A DNA stretch of 64,000 bases from Oribacterium sp. UBA5894. Lineage in GTDB: Bacteria; Bacillota; Clostridia; Lachnospirales; Lachnospiraceae. The notes below the pieces were generated by a model that was given only the letters and a program-made list of their open reading frames with translations, had not been told where the DNA came from and made no database searches. A program made the translations under genes and the position numbers. This document shows, piece after piece, positions 46,462 through 54,637 of the stretch (position 1 is the stretch's first letter; the number at the start of each line of letters is the position of its first letter). The stretch is taken from contig DJEQ01000041.1 in NCBI GenBank assembly GCA_002431355.1, positions 41,220 to 105,219 of the forward strand. The letters run 5' to 3'.

Positions 46462-47778
46462 TCAGAGCAGCGCATCTCGGAAGGCCTCCGGTCGGAAGCG
46501 ATAATAGTGGGAAGGACGTCCCTGCCGTGGCGCCATAGGATTCTTTCCCTTTTCCTCGAGCTGAATCAGATCCAGCTCATAAAGCTTCGCCAGGATACGA
46601 CTTGCAGAGCGCATCGTAATACCCAGCTTTTCTGAAAGCGTATGCGAGCTGATGAGCTCATCATCATCCTGCTCATAGATGCTGATGAGCTTCAGAATAT
46701 TGGTTTCATTGATGCCGTTTTCCCTTGCAAAGCGAAGTGCCTTTTCATTGGAATAGTTGTACATCAGCTGATTATCGGCACTGAGTGGTCCTGTAATCTT
46801 ATCCTCTTCGTCCATAAAGAAGGCATCATTACGTCCATAGCGATCCGCCTCCATGAGTGCATGCTCCGCGAAATAGCGTGATCTCTCCAGCGTCGGACTC
46901 ACACCTGCGCCTATACGGAACGGGAAATTCAGATCCTTCTTCAGGGTCAGGAGGAGGGTTCGCAGTGTGTTGAGCTGCGATGCGCCGCTCGGAACCTGTA
47001 CATGAATTTCAAACTGATTAAAGCCCTGTGAAATGGAAAAATGAAGATGGTTTACCTTTCGATAATCGGCCAGGAGCTTATACACGGTCGCTTCCCGATA
47101 CTCCTGCTCCTCCTGCTCGACATCCTCATCAAATGGAAGACGCATCAGAATACTGAGCTCATCCTTCATCTTCATCGTGTCGAGGCGAAGCTCATTGAGC
47201 GCTGAACGAATGGACTTGACAATCATTTCTTCCGACGGAAAAACCGCCACATATGGAATATGCAGCTCATCGAGGCGGGCAAGATTATTAATGGATCGGG
47301 ACAGAATGAGGTCAATCTTTCCCTCATCCCACAGACGCTTCGCATATGCCGTGATATGACGATAATCATAGTGCGTATCCTCGAAAAAGTAGGGACAGTT
47401 CTCCTTTCGAAGATACTGCGGAACCTGCATATAGTGATTCGTTGTGGTCAGAAAGTCACAGAACACCCGATTCAGGGATGTTTCCGGATGATCAATCTGA
47501 AACTGTAAAAGAATCGATAATACATCGATGGGTTCATACGCCGTAAAGGTACACGGAATACGATTATCTGGAAATTTATGCTTTATATAATGATAGCCGA
47601 GCTCGCCAGAGAAAAAAATGACATCGCACTTTCCCTTCAGATCCTGATAGATGGCATCGATATCGCTCATTTTACGATAAATGTACTGATAGAACTGACA
47701 GCCGAAATCATGCTCTGCGATTACCTTTTCTACCGGCTCCAGGGAATGGTCCGGGCTTACGATGGCAACATTAATCAT
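46462..47778 (-). CDS. Transcriptional regulator with PrpR_N-like sensor, degenerate GGDEF-like middle and winged helix
   Basis: A 438-residue regulator. The N-terminal 200 residues look like a PrpR_N/periplasmic-binding-type sensor (start INVAIVSPDHSLEPVE; the SRSINNLARL segment near 175). Residues about 215-345 resemble a GGDEF fold without the GGDEF motif. The last 80 residues form a winged helix-turn-helix (SEKLGITMRSASRILAKLYELDLI). I chose the ATG at 47778 because GGGGG lies 5 nt upstream. The ligand is not predictable. It sits alone with a possible promoter and no clear terminator before ftsK. Confidence 0.65.
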   Translation of the reverse strand: MINVAIVSPDHSLEPVEKVIAEHDFGCQFYQYIYRKMSDIDAIYQDLKGKCDVIFFSGELGYHYIKHKFPDNRIPCTFTAYEPIDVLSILLQFQIDHPETSLNRVFCDFLTTTNHYMQVPQYLRKENCPYFFEDTHYDYRHITAYAKRLWDEGKIDLILSRSINNLARLDELHIPYVAVFPSEEMIVKSIRSALNELRLDTMKMKDELSILMRLPFDEDVEQEEQEYREATVYKLLADYRKVNHLHFSISQGFNQFEIHVQVPSGASQLNTLRTLLLTLKKDLNFPFRIGAGVSPTLERSRYFAEHALMEADRYGRNDAFFMDEEDKITGPLSADNQLMYNYSNEKALRFARENGINETNILKLISIYEQDDDELISSHTLSEKLGITMRSASRILAKLYELDLIQLEEKGKNPMAPRQGRPSHYYRFRPEAFRDALL

Positions 47779-47856
47779 ACCTTCCCCCATATTTTCTGCT
47801 GCTGCAGATGTTCTGAAACACAGGGCAGCTAAATTAAGACACACGTCTTTATTTGC

Positions 47857-47885
47857 AGATTAGCACCAGCAAAAAGGAAAGTCAA
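47857..47885 (-). promoter_or_regulatory. Possible promoter of the PrpR_N-type regulator
   Basis: Minus-strand TTGACT (47880-47885) and TAATCT (47857-47862), spacer 17 nt. The -10 is a poor match, but it lies directly after the terminator of the upstream gene. Confidence 0.4.
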
Positions 47886-47888
47886 TTC

Positions 47889-47924
47889 AAAAAGAAGACG
47901 CTCCTCCTCAGAAGAACGTCTTCT
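47889..47924 (-). terminator. Terminator of the NlpC/YczE transcription unit
   Basis: AGAAGACG (47893-47900) pairs with CGTCTTCT (47917-47924), followed on the minus strand by five U (47889-47893). Confidence 0.75.
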
Positions 47925-47949
47925 CCATGCCCTTTTTACGCCCCGTTCC

Positions 47950-48564
47950 TTACCGTATCCATTTTCTCGAAAAATGAACATCAAAGAAGGAAATAAACGG
48001 CCCAAGTCCGAAGGCACAGACCAGCGTTCCGAGGCCAATGAGTCCACCCAGAAGGAAGGTCAGAAGGGCCGTCAGTGCATCCGTGAAAATACGACATCCA
48101 AAGTACGGAAACGAGCTATGATCCGTGATGCCGATGGACAGGTAGTCATACGGCGCAATGCCCAGATTAGCTGTCTGATACATGGAGCAGCCCAGGGAAG
48201 TGACCAGAACACCAATCATCACAAAGAGAAGCTGTGCCGGGAACGATGTCGTTACGCCAAAGATCGCTTCGATGTGCTGGTAGAAAAAGGTGACAATATA
48301 CCCCACCGCAACCCAGTTAAAGAAGGTGCCGAGGCCAATGTACTTTCTGCCCCAGATGATTTCCGCGGCAAAGAACAGTGTGTTTGCCATCAGATTCATG
48401 CGTCCGAGAGAAATGCCCAGCAGCTCGGACATCCGAAGGTTCAGTGCCGTGATGGAGTCATTGCCGAGGCCCGACTGCTTAAAGAACGCAATCCCGAGGG
48501 AAATAACGACACAGCCAAGCAGCATTCCAAGGATGCGGTTTACAGATACGTGTTTTGTTATCAT
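47950..48564 (-). CDS. YczE/YitT-like integral membrane protein
   Basis: A 204-residue protein with about five helices, of the YczE/YyaS/YitT type (COG2364). Typical are the paired segments GLGNDSITALNLRMSELLGIS and LGIAPYDYLSIGI (about 32-52 and 133-145). Function unknown; Bacillus YczE affects lipopeptide production. It starts 3 nt after the NlpC gene stop, so the two are co-transcribed. Confidence 0.8.
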   Translation of the reverse strand: MITKHVSVNRILGMLLGCVVISLGIAFFKQSGLGNDSITALNLRMSELLGISLGRMNLMANTLFFAAEIIWGRKYIGLGTFFNWVAVGYIVTFFYQHIEAIFGVTTSFPAQLLFVMIGVLVTSLGCSMYQTANLGIAPYDYLSIGITDHSSFPYFGCRIFTDALTALLTFLLGGLIGLGTLVCAFGLGPFISFFDVHFSRKWIR

Positions 48565-48567
48565 CTT

Positions 48568-50226
48568 TTAATCTCCAATCACATTGCGAATCGCCACAGG
48601 CGTACGATAGTTCCAGCGGTAAATACGGATTCCAGAGCGTGTGGAAGCGGCATTGACCACCTGCCCATTTCCAATGTACATGCCGACATGATTGATGGTT
48701 CCCCGCCGGTTCGCATAGAAAATAAGGTCTCCTGGACGCATGTCCGCGCTCGTCACCTTTTTCCCCGTGCGTGCCTGATCACGGGAAACACGAGGAATCG
48801 AAATACCAAAGTTTTTCAGTACCGACTGCGTAAAGCCAGAGCAGTCGCAGCCATGCGTGAGCGAGGTTCCGCCCCATACATAACGGTTTCCCACAAACTG
48901 GCAGGCAAAGTTTACGATCTTATTTCGGAAGGCCATTGCAGCGTTGGCTGCCTCCACTGCAGGATAATATTCAATGGCCTGCTGCAGTGCATACTGTACG
49001 GTCACATTGTTGTCCCGTGTGGAGACATAGGCGCCCTGCTCTTCATTATCATCATCACCGGCATCCAGCTCAAGCTGTACCCATCCATCCAGCTGATTCA
49101 GAACATTGTAGCGCTGACCCGAGGTCACCGCCGTCCACGCCTTCGAATCCGTCGAGGCTTCCGAACGTACATTGAGGGATTCGGTATTGACGATGGCCAT
49201 TACCTGTGCATGCTGCAGTGCCAGATTCTGTGCCGTCTCCCCTGTTGCAAGCAGATCCTTTCGTACATAGCCCGTGACGCTGCCCGACTGGATTTTATAC
49301 CAGCCCTCTTCTTCTCCAAGAATATTGCAGCCAGCATAGCCTGGAAGCTTTCCGACAATGTTCTGGATGCCATCCTCCTTCGGAGAAGAACGGACATTAA
49401 TGTAATCGCTCGCGAGTGATACGCCGAGATGATCGTACATATTCAGTACCTTCGCCCGAAGATTCAGCGTTCTTGCCTCATCCAGTCCATAGTCAATGTC
49501 TACATAGGCAGGATCGGCGGACATATAGCAGGTATCGATGGTATCAATGTTGTCTGGTGCGATCTTGATCCAGCTCTGCCCTTGACGCTCCAGGACCTGA
49601 TACTTTTCTCCCTTTGCGGCTGATCCAACCGTATTGCCGTCCTCGATGGACGGGCTTCTACGCATGCGAAGATGATCCGTAAGGACCGTGGCACGGGCAC
49701 GGATCAGACCAGGAACCATCGCTTTCGCCTGCTCTCCTGTGAGAAGAAACTTCTTCGAAACATATCCATCCATACCGCCCGACTGTACATGGGCCCAGCC
49801 CTCATAGCCCTCCGGATCCAGTTCTACAATATTAACGGCTGCACCATTTGACAGCTCCCCCATGATATTCGTAAGATCATTCTGATTCGGTGCCGAGCGA
49901 AAATTAATATAGCTGTCGCACTGTACGATGCCCAGATTTGAATACTGTGAAAGAACGCGCTGGACCGTATCCGCCTTCAGCTGGTCCGTCAGCTTCTGTA
50001 TCTCCGATGCGGTTGCAAAGGAAGCTCCGGACGTCTCCGCGACGATGGAAGCACTGGACTTCTCCATCTCCGGCTCTACGGTATTCTCCGAAGGGAAATG
50101 CTGCATTCCTACGGCAGCAAGGATCATAAGGAGCAGTATGCCACACACCCCCAGTGAAGCCTTCAGTTTCCTTCGCTCAGGCTCAGAAAGCTCCCTTCGT
50201 ACAAGTTTTATCTTCGGTTTTTCCAT
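48568..50226 (-). CDS. SH3-domain NlpC/P60 cell-wall endopeptidase
   Basis: A 552-residue membrane-anchored or secreted wall hydrolase. A basic N-terminus and one helix (about 24-44) lead to three to four SH3b-like repeats (about 95-175, 180-245, 270-330 and 340-400), each with an INFRSAPN- or LNVRSEAS-type signature. The NlpC/P60 domain (about 435-552) has the catalytic Cys in CDCSGFTQSVL (near 460) and His in HVGMYIGNGQ (near 512). Likely cleaves D-Glu-diamino-acid bonds in peptidoglycan stems. The start codon follows a run of T and a promoter-overlapping inverted repeat. Confidence 0.92.
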   Translation of the reverse strand: MEKPKIKLVRRELSEPERRKLKASLGVCGILLLMILAAVGMQHFPSENTVEPEMEKSSASIVAETSGASFATASEIQKLTDQLKADTVQRVLSQYSNLGIVQCDSYINFRSAPNQNDLTNIMGELSNGAAVNIVELDPEGYEGWAHVQSGGMDGYVSKKFLLTGEQAKAMVPGLIRARATVLTDHLRMRRSPSIEDGNTVGSAAKGEKYQVLERQGQSWIKIAPDNIDTIDTCYMSADPAYVDIDYGLDEARTLNLRAKVLNMYDHLGVSLASDYINVRSSPKEDGIQNIVGKLPGYAGCNILGEEEGWYKIQSGSVTGYVRKDLLATGETAQNLALQHAQVMAIVNTESLNVRSEASTDSKAWTAVTSGQRYNVLNQLDGWVQLELDAGDDDNEEQGAYVSTRDNNVTVQYALQQAIEYYPAVEAANAAMAFRNKIVNFACQFVGNRYVWGGTSLTHGCDCSGFTQSVLKNFGISIPRVSRDQARTGKKVTSADMRPGDLIFYANRRGTINHVGMYIGNGQVVNAASTRSGIRIYRWNYRTPVAIRNVIGD

Positions 50227-50233
50227 AAAAAAT

Positions 50234-50279
50234 GTCCCTGTCTATAAGCTGAAAATCATAAGCATTATAGCACAGGGAC
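50234..50279. promoter_or_regulatory. Inverted repeat spanning the NlpC promoter and ribosome site
   Basis: GTCCCTGT (50234-50241) pairs with ACAGGGAC (50272-50279), and the adjoining CTATA (50242-50246) with TATAG (50266-50270), one bulged base. The right half covers the -10 hexamer TATAAT (minus strand, 50264-50269); the left half contains the only Shine-Dalgarno-like AGGGA. No good -35 is visible. Such a dyad suggests an operator. Confidence 0.5.
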
Positions 50280-50372
50280 CTGTATTTTACATTTCCTTTT
50301 TCTCTAACGGACAGCACCTTCCGTTCCGAGCGCCTTTTCTTCTGACGTAAGGAGAAGCCGATCTCCCACGGC

Positions 50373-51170
50373 TTAACGCGCCAGCATCATACGGTCGTTT
50401 GAGAATGTACCGCCGGAGGCCTCTTCAAACTTCTGAAGAAGATTTTCAACCGTCAGCTTCTTTTTCTCTTCTCCCGAGACATCATAGATGATTTTTCCAT
50501 TATCCATCATGATAAGGCGATTCCCAATACGGATGGCATCGTTCATATTGTGGGTAACCATGAGCGCAGTCAGTTGGTTTTCCTCAACGATTTCCTCCGT
50601 GAGCCTGAGTACCTTTGATGCTGTCTTCGGATCCAGTGCGGCCGTATGCTCATCAAGCAGAAGAAGCTGTGGGCGCTTGAGCGTCGCCATAAGGAGTGTC
50701 AGCGCCTGACGCTGACCACCGGAAAGGAGGCCGACCTTACTGGTCATTCGACTCTGCAAGCCAAGTCCCAGGCGCTCCAGTGCATCCCGATAGAACTCCC
50801 GCTCCTTCGGTGTTACCGCCCAGCGGAGTCGCCGACGCTCTCCTCTTCGAAAGGCGAGTGCCATGTTCTCTTCAATCTGCATGTCGGCTGCGGTTCCCTT
50901 CATCGGGTCCTGAAAAACACGGCCGATGTACTTCGCCCGTTTATATTCCGGCTGCTTCGTAATATTGACGCCATCAATTTCAATGATACCGGAATCGACC
51001 GGATAAGCACCCGCAATCATATTGAGAAGCGTCGACTTTCCTGCGCCGTTGCCACCGATAATCGTCACAAAATCGCCATCCTGCAGGGTTAAATTAATGC
51101 CGCGCAGTGCCTTTTTTTCATTGACCGTTCCCTTGTTAAAGGTTTTCCGTACGTTTTTTATGATCAGCAT
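50373..51170 (-). CDS. ABC transporter ATPase (COG1101, TrpXYZ-like importer)
   Basis: A 265-residue ATPase with Walker A GGNGAGKST (about 38-46), signature LSGGQRQALTLLMATL (near 149) and Walker B LLLLDEHTAALD (near 171); the His in that Walker B is typical of COG1101. It partners the permease 3 nt upstream. The transporter type is predicted to take up tryptophan, tyrosine or related compounds in Firmicutes, by comparative genomics; the substrate here is not shown. Confidence 0.88.
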   Translation of the reverse strand: MLIIKNVRKTFNKGTVNEKKALRGINLTLQDGDFVTIIGGNGAGKSTLLNMIAGAYPVDSGIIEIDGVNITKQPEYKRAKYIGRVFQDPMKGTAADMQIEENMALAFRRGERRRLRWAVTPKEREFYRDALERLGLGLQSRMTSKVGLLSGGQRQALTLLMATLKRPQLLLLDEHTAALDPKTASKVLRLTEEIVEENQLTALMVTHNMNDAIRIGNRLIMMDNGKIIYDVSGEEKKKLTVENLLQKFEEASGGTFSNDRMMLAR

Positions 51171-51173
51171 GGC

Positions 51174-52127
51174 TTATGCCTCCTTCTTTTCGATTTCAGC
51201 AGCGTCTTCCTCATCCTCAGATACGCTCTCGCGATAGCCCATCTTCTCCTTATATTTCTGCATTGCTACAGGAACACAAAGCGCCAGGGCCACAATAATG
51301 GCAGAAAGAAGCTTCATATCGTTTGCCTTCATGCCCAGGCGAAGAACAATGGCACGAATCAGGAAATAGATGACACAGCCGATCACCGAGGCACTGAGCT
51401 TCATGGCGAAATTTCTCGACCGTGAGAAAATGACTTCACCAATCACGATGGAGGCAAGACCGATAACGATGGCACCGGTACCCATGCCGACATCTGCATA
51501 TTTCGTAGACTGGCAGACCAGTGCACCCGAAAGTCCGCACAGCACGTTTGCAAGGACTAGTCCGAGGAGCTTTGCATGATTGGTATCCACGCCCAGCGCC
51601 CGGATCATATCTTCATTGTTACCGGTGGCCCGAAGTGCAGCACCAAGCTCCGTACCGAAAAACCAGTATAAAATAGAAACCAGTGCGACTGCCACAATCA
51701 GTCCGACGATCAGCGTCGCCTGCGACTGGGTAATACCGAGTCGGTCTACCCAGAAGGTAATATCCGATGCAATTTTATTAATGGACTGGTTCGATTTATC
51801 TGCCATGATACGAAGATTAATGGACCAGAGCGAAATCTGTGTGAGAATTCCTGCAAGAATCGCCGGAATGCCGAAGAAGGTATGCAGAACACCCGTGACG
51901 GCGCCCGCTACACCACCGGCAAGTGCACCACAGAAAAGAGCGATCGTCGGATCCACTCCCTTGATCATCAGCATGGCGCATACGCAGCCGCCAAGCGCAA
52001 AGGATCCATCGGTGGTCATATCTGCGATGTCCAGTAATTTAAACGTGATATAGACGCCGAGTACCATCATGGACCAGATCAGGCCCTGTGAAACTGCGCC
52101 CAGTAGGGAAGTAAGTAAACCGCTCAT
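51174..52127 (-). CDS. ABC transporter permease (COG4120)
   Basis: A 317-residue permease with about 8-9 helices of the branched-chain-type fold. The start has MVLGVYITFKLLDIADMTTDGSFALGG-like sequence (residues about 21-47; key parts), a hallmark of COG4120. The GGAGG site is 4 nt upstream. The C-terminus is charged. It has its own promoter and terminator-separated position downstream of the binding-protein gene. Confidence 0.9.
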   Translation of the reverse strand: MSGLLTSLLGAVSQGLIWSMMVLGVYITFKLLDIADMTTDGSFALGGCVCAMLMIKGVDPTIALFCGALAGGVAGAVTGVLHTFFGIPAILAGILTQISLWSINLRIMADKSNQSINKIASDITFWVDRLGITQSQATLIVGLIVAVALVSILYWFFGTELGAALRATGNNEDMIRALGVDTNHAKLLGLVLANVLCGLSGALVCQSTKYADVGMGTGAIVIGLASIVIGEVIFSRSRNFAMKLSASVIGCVIYFLIRAIVLRLGMKANDMKLLSAIIVALALCVPVAMQKYKEKMGYRESVSEDEEDAAEIEKKEA

Positions 52128-52208
52128 GAGGTTCCTCCTGAAATTGAAAATAAGATTGTATCACCGCTTCAAGCATCTCCCAGGCTGCCTTCCTATTCTG
52201 TCGCATAG

Positions 52209-52222
52209 ACGCTTTAAAGTGT
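52209..52222. promoter_or_regulatory. Operator-like palindrome below the permease promoter
   Basis: A dyad with core CTTTAAAG. Its first 13 nt (52209-52221) are identical to 53469-53481 in the promoter region of the binding-protein gene. It lies 16 nt downstream of the -10 box. Confidence 0.6.
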
Positions 52223-52238
52223 TGATACAACCTTCCAT

Positions 52239-52267
52239 ATCATAAGACTTCAGTGCGTTAAAGTCAA
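52239..52267 (-). promoter_or_regulatory. Promoter of the permease-ATPase unit
   Basis: Minus-strand TTGACT (52262-52267) and TATGAT (52239-52244), spacer 17 nt. The -35 overlaps GCGTTAAAGTCA (52255-52266), which also occurs inverted in the binding-protein operator (53461-53472). Confidence 0.7.
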
Positions 52268-52277
52268 CCAGGATCGC

Positions 52278-52310
52278 AAAAGGGGTGAGGCTTCCGCCCC
52301 ACCCCTGGTT
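52278..52310. terminator. Terminator after the ABC binding-protein gene
   Basis: AGGGGTG (52281-52287) pairs with CACCCCT (52300-52306), with a short U-run on the minus-strand transcript and a longer T-run on the plus strand. It separates the binding-protein gene from the permease-ATPase unit. Confidence 0.65.
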
Positions 52311-52365
52311 TTTAATGATCTGACTTCTGCAAGCCTTTTCGTTGAAAGAAATCGAACGAAACAGT

Positions 52366-53415
52366 TTACTTGGTCACAGAAGAAACATCGACACCCAGAA
52401 GATCTGCTGTCTCCTGATTTACCGTAATCTCGCACTTGTCTGCGCTCAGGTATCCGATCGGGATATCGGCCGGGTTCTTTCCATCCTTCAGGATTTCTAC
52501 AGCCTGCTCACCTGCCATGTAGCCAAGCTGATAGTAGTCGATACCATAGGTGGCAAGGCCGCCCTCATTGACCATGTTCGGCTCACCGCAGATAACCGGA
52601 ATCTTATTGTCGTTTGCCACAGAGGCAACGGTTGCCATACCAGCCGCAATGGTATTATCGGTTGGTGCATAAATGGCATCAACCTTTCCAACCATCGACT
52701 CTACCACGGTCTGAATCTCATTCGAGCTGGAGACGGTATAGTCTGCATGTGCAAGACCAGCCTTGTCACAGGCCTCTCTCGCCATCTCTGCCTGAATTTC
52801 AGAGTTTGACTCTGCTGTACAGAACAGAATACCTACAGACTTGGCATCTGGAAGCAGCTTCTGCAGAAGATCGATCTGCTCGTTCACGGGTGTCAGATCC
52901 GACATACCGGTTACATTTCCACCAGGAGCATCATTCGATGCCACAAGACCAGACTCTGCAGGATCCGTAACGGCTGAAAGTACGATCGGAATGGTGGTGG
53001 TTGCAGCAGAGGCTGCCTGCGCTGCCGGAGTGGCAATCGCATAGATCAGGTCATCTCCATCATTCACAAACTTTTCAGAAATGGTCTGGCAGGCGGACTG
53101 CTCACCAGATGCATTCTGCTGATCAATCTCATAAGAAATACCGGAATCATCCAGTGCCTTTACGAAGCCTTCATTGGCCTTATCAAGAGCCGCATGCTGT
53201 ACAAGCTGAAGCACACCGATCTTATAGGTTTTTCCATCCTCCGCAGCAGCTGCGGTGGTTTCTTCACCAGCCGCCGTTGTTTCTGCAGCTGCGGCCGTTG
53301 TATCGGCGGGTGCTGCCGTCGTGCTCTGGGTTGAGCCTGATCCACATGCGGTCAGGGATGCCACAGCCATCATGGCAGCCATGGAAAGTGCTGTAAATCT
53401 GTTCATTTTTTTCAT
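52366..53415 (-). CDS. ABC transporter substrate-binding lipoprotein (COG2984)
   Basis: A 349-residue lipoprotein. A type II signal peptide ends in the lipobox LTACGSG (Cys near 24), followed by an Ala/Thr-rich linker with repeated ETTAAA-type units, then the ABC_sub_bind (PF04392) fold from about 58 (KIGVLQLVQHAALDKANEGF). I chose the ATG at 53415 (GAGGAGAGAG 4 nt upstream). It is transcribed apart from the permease and ATPase, probably in higher amounts. Confidence 0.92.
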   Translation of the reverse strand: MKKMNRFTALSMAAMMAVASLTACGSGSTQSTTAAPADTTAAAAETTAAGEETTAAAAEDGKTYKIGVLQLVQHAALDKANEGFVKALDDSGISYEIDQQNASGEQSACQTISEKFVNDGDDLIYAIATPAAQAASAATTTIPIVLSAVTDPAESGLVASNDAPGGNVTGMSDLTPVNEQIDLLQKLLPDAKSVGILFCTAESNSEIQAEMAREACDKAGLAHADYTVSSSNEIQTVVESMVGKVDAIYAPTDNTIAAGMATVASVANDNKIPVICGEPNMVNEGGLATYGIDYYQLGYMAGEQAVEILKDGKNPADIPIGYLSADKCEITVNQETADLLGVDVSSVTK

Positions 53416-53462
53416 GATACTCTCTCCTCTTTTCATCCTGTTTTTCTCTTTAAGGTGCCGTG

Positions 53463-53480
53463 ACTTTAACGCTTTAAAGT
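53463..53480. promoter_or_regulatory. Palindromic operator of the ABC binding-protein gene
   Basis: ACTTTAA (53463-53469) and TTAAAGT (53474-53480) form a perfect inverted repeat with a 4-nt spacer. It lies 17 nt downstream of the -10 box, where a bound repressor would block RNA polymerase. Parts of it recur at the permease promoter. Confidence 0.7.
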
Positions 53481-53497
53481 GGATGAGTTATGGTTGT

Positions 53498-53525
53498 ATT
53501 ATAGCGCGTATTTCATGAAATGCAA
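53498..53525 (-). promoter_or_regulatory. Promoter of the ABC binding-protein gene
   Basis: Minus-strand TATAAT (53498-53503) with TTGCAT (53520-53525), spacer 16 nt. It gives a leader of about 75 nt carrying the operator. Confidence 0.65.
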
Positions 53526-53538
53526 GAACGAATTATAG

Positions 53539-53565
53539 AAAAAGCCGTGGCTATAGCCACGGCTT
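53539..53565 (-). terminator. Terminator of the CobW operon
   Basis: AAGCCGTGGC (53542-53551) pairs with GCCACGGCTT (53556-53565) around TATA, with five U after it on the minus strand. It lies 13 nt past the stop at 53579. Confidence 0.92.
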
Positions 53566-53578
53566 ATATCTCGTATAA

Positions 53579-54625
53579 TCAGAAGGTCACAACATCGTCA
53601 ATTGGTCCCGTTCGAACAATGGACTTGAGCTGAAGTACAGGACCTTCGCCACTGTATTCCTCGCGCTCCTCCATCGTTACGGTTGCAGTGAGCTTCGCCC
53701 AGTCTCTTGTTTTGAAGGGTGCAATCACTGCAGGATCGCCCTTCGCCACAAATCCAAGGAAGGTCATGTCCTGTGCACAGCAGGTCATGGCCATACGCCC
53801 CGGGATAAACTCATTGGCCGGAGACCCGTTCCGCTTCAGGATCATGGCTGTAAAGCTGATATCCTTTCCGATATATCGATCCGGGTTGTCCATGCAGTCC
53901 ACGAACCAGATGCCATAATCCTCCGATGTCAGGGTGATACTCGGCTCATGAAGATCATATGGAAGATCCTCCGGAAGCATATCCTGCGGAATCTCTCCAT
54001 TCTTATCTTCCAGAATCAGCATGGCTCCCTGTCCCATCGCACGAATCTTCCGGCGGAAGTCCACGAGCTGGTCCTGTGAAACATTGTCACAGCGATTGAC
54101 TATGGCAAGTTCCGCATTGCGCAGCATCTGTCCCAGGAAGCTTCGCATGTTGGTGTTATTGATGTAGACGCCCAGGGTAGATCCATCCATGATGGTGATG
54201 ACCTGATAAATCACCCAGCTTTCCGGCATGGAAAGTGTATAGTTTGCCGGACGTCCCTGTGCCTTTGCGAGCTCCGGCTCCGACATCGGTCCCTGGTAAA
54301 GGTCATCCTGGTTCCAGACACCATTCCACTCAATGATGACACGTTCCGGATGATACTGTGCCTGGAGCTTTGAAAGGTAGGCCTCATTAAAATCGGTTTC
54401 CTTTTCCATAGGAACTGCTACCGTATGATACTTCGCAAGCAGCTCTTCTTCATACTCGGATTCGCCCTCCTCACATAAGAGAAGAAGCGTCGTGCCTTCT
54501 GCCTGAAAATACTCCTGCGCCATGGTATATTTGATGAATTCGGTTTTTCCAGCTTCCAGGAAACCGTTAATCAGGAATACCGGAATCTGGTCATCCTGCA
54601 GCTCGTAATTATCACTTGTTGCCAT
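53579..54625 (-). CDS. CobW-like GTPase fused to a TIGR03943/DUF1980-like C-domain
   Basis: A 348-residue protein. The N-terminal 215 residues are a CobW/COG0523-type P-loop domain with Walker A GFLEAGKTEF (about 21-30) and a guanine-specificity-like NRCD (near 192). It lacks the GCxCC metal motif found in its neighbour. The C-terminal 110 residues (RMAMTCCAQDMTFLGFVAKG near 290) resemble the domain of TIGR03943/DUF1980 (YcgQ) proteins, which are often linked to zinc or iron homeostasis. It follows the His-rich CobW gene by 12 nt. The role in metal handling is inferred. Confidence 0.75.
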   Translation of the reverse strand: MATSDNYELQDDQIPVFLINGFLEAGKTEFIKYTMAQEYFQAEGTTLLLLCEEGESEYEEELLAKYHTVAVPMEKETDFNEAYLSKLQAQYHPERVIIEWNGVWNQDDLYQGPMSEPELAKAQGRPANYTLSMPESWVIYQVITIMDGSTLGVYINNTNMRSFLGQMLRNAELAIVNRCDNVSQDQLVDFRRKIRAMGQGAMLILEDKNGEIPQDMLPEDLPYDLHEPSITLTSEDYGIWFVDCMDNPDRYIGKDISFTAMILKRNGSPANEFIPGRMAMTCCAQDMTFLGFVAKGDPAVIAPFKTRDWAKLTATVTMEEREEYSGEGPVLQLKSIVRTGPIDDVVTF

Positions 54626-54637
54626 ACATACTCCTAT

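Noticed and set aside
47974..49419. A 481-codon plus-strand open frame
   Set aside because: It lies opposite the YczE-like and NlpC genes and has no ribosome site or recognisable domain.
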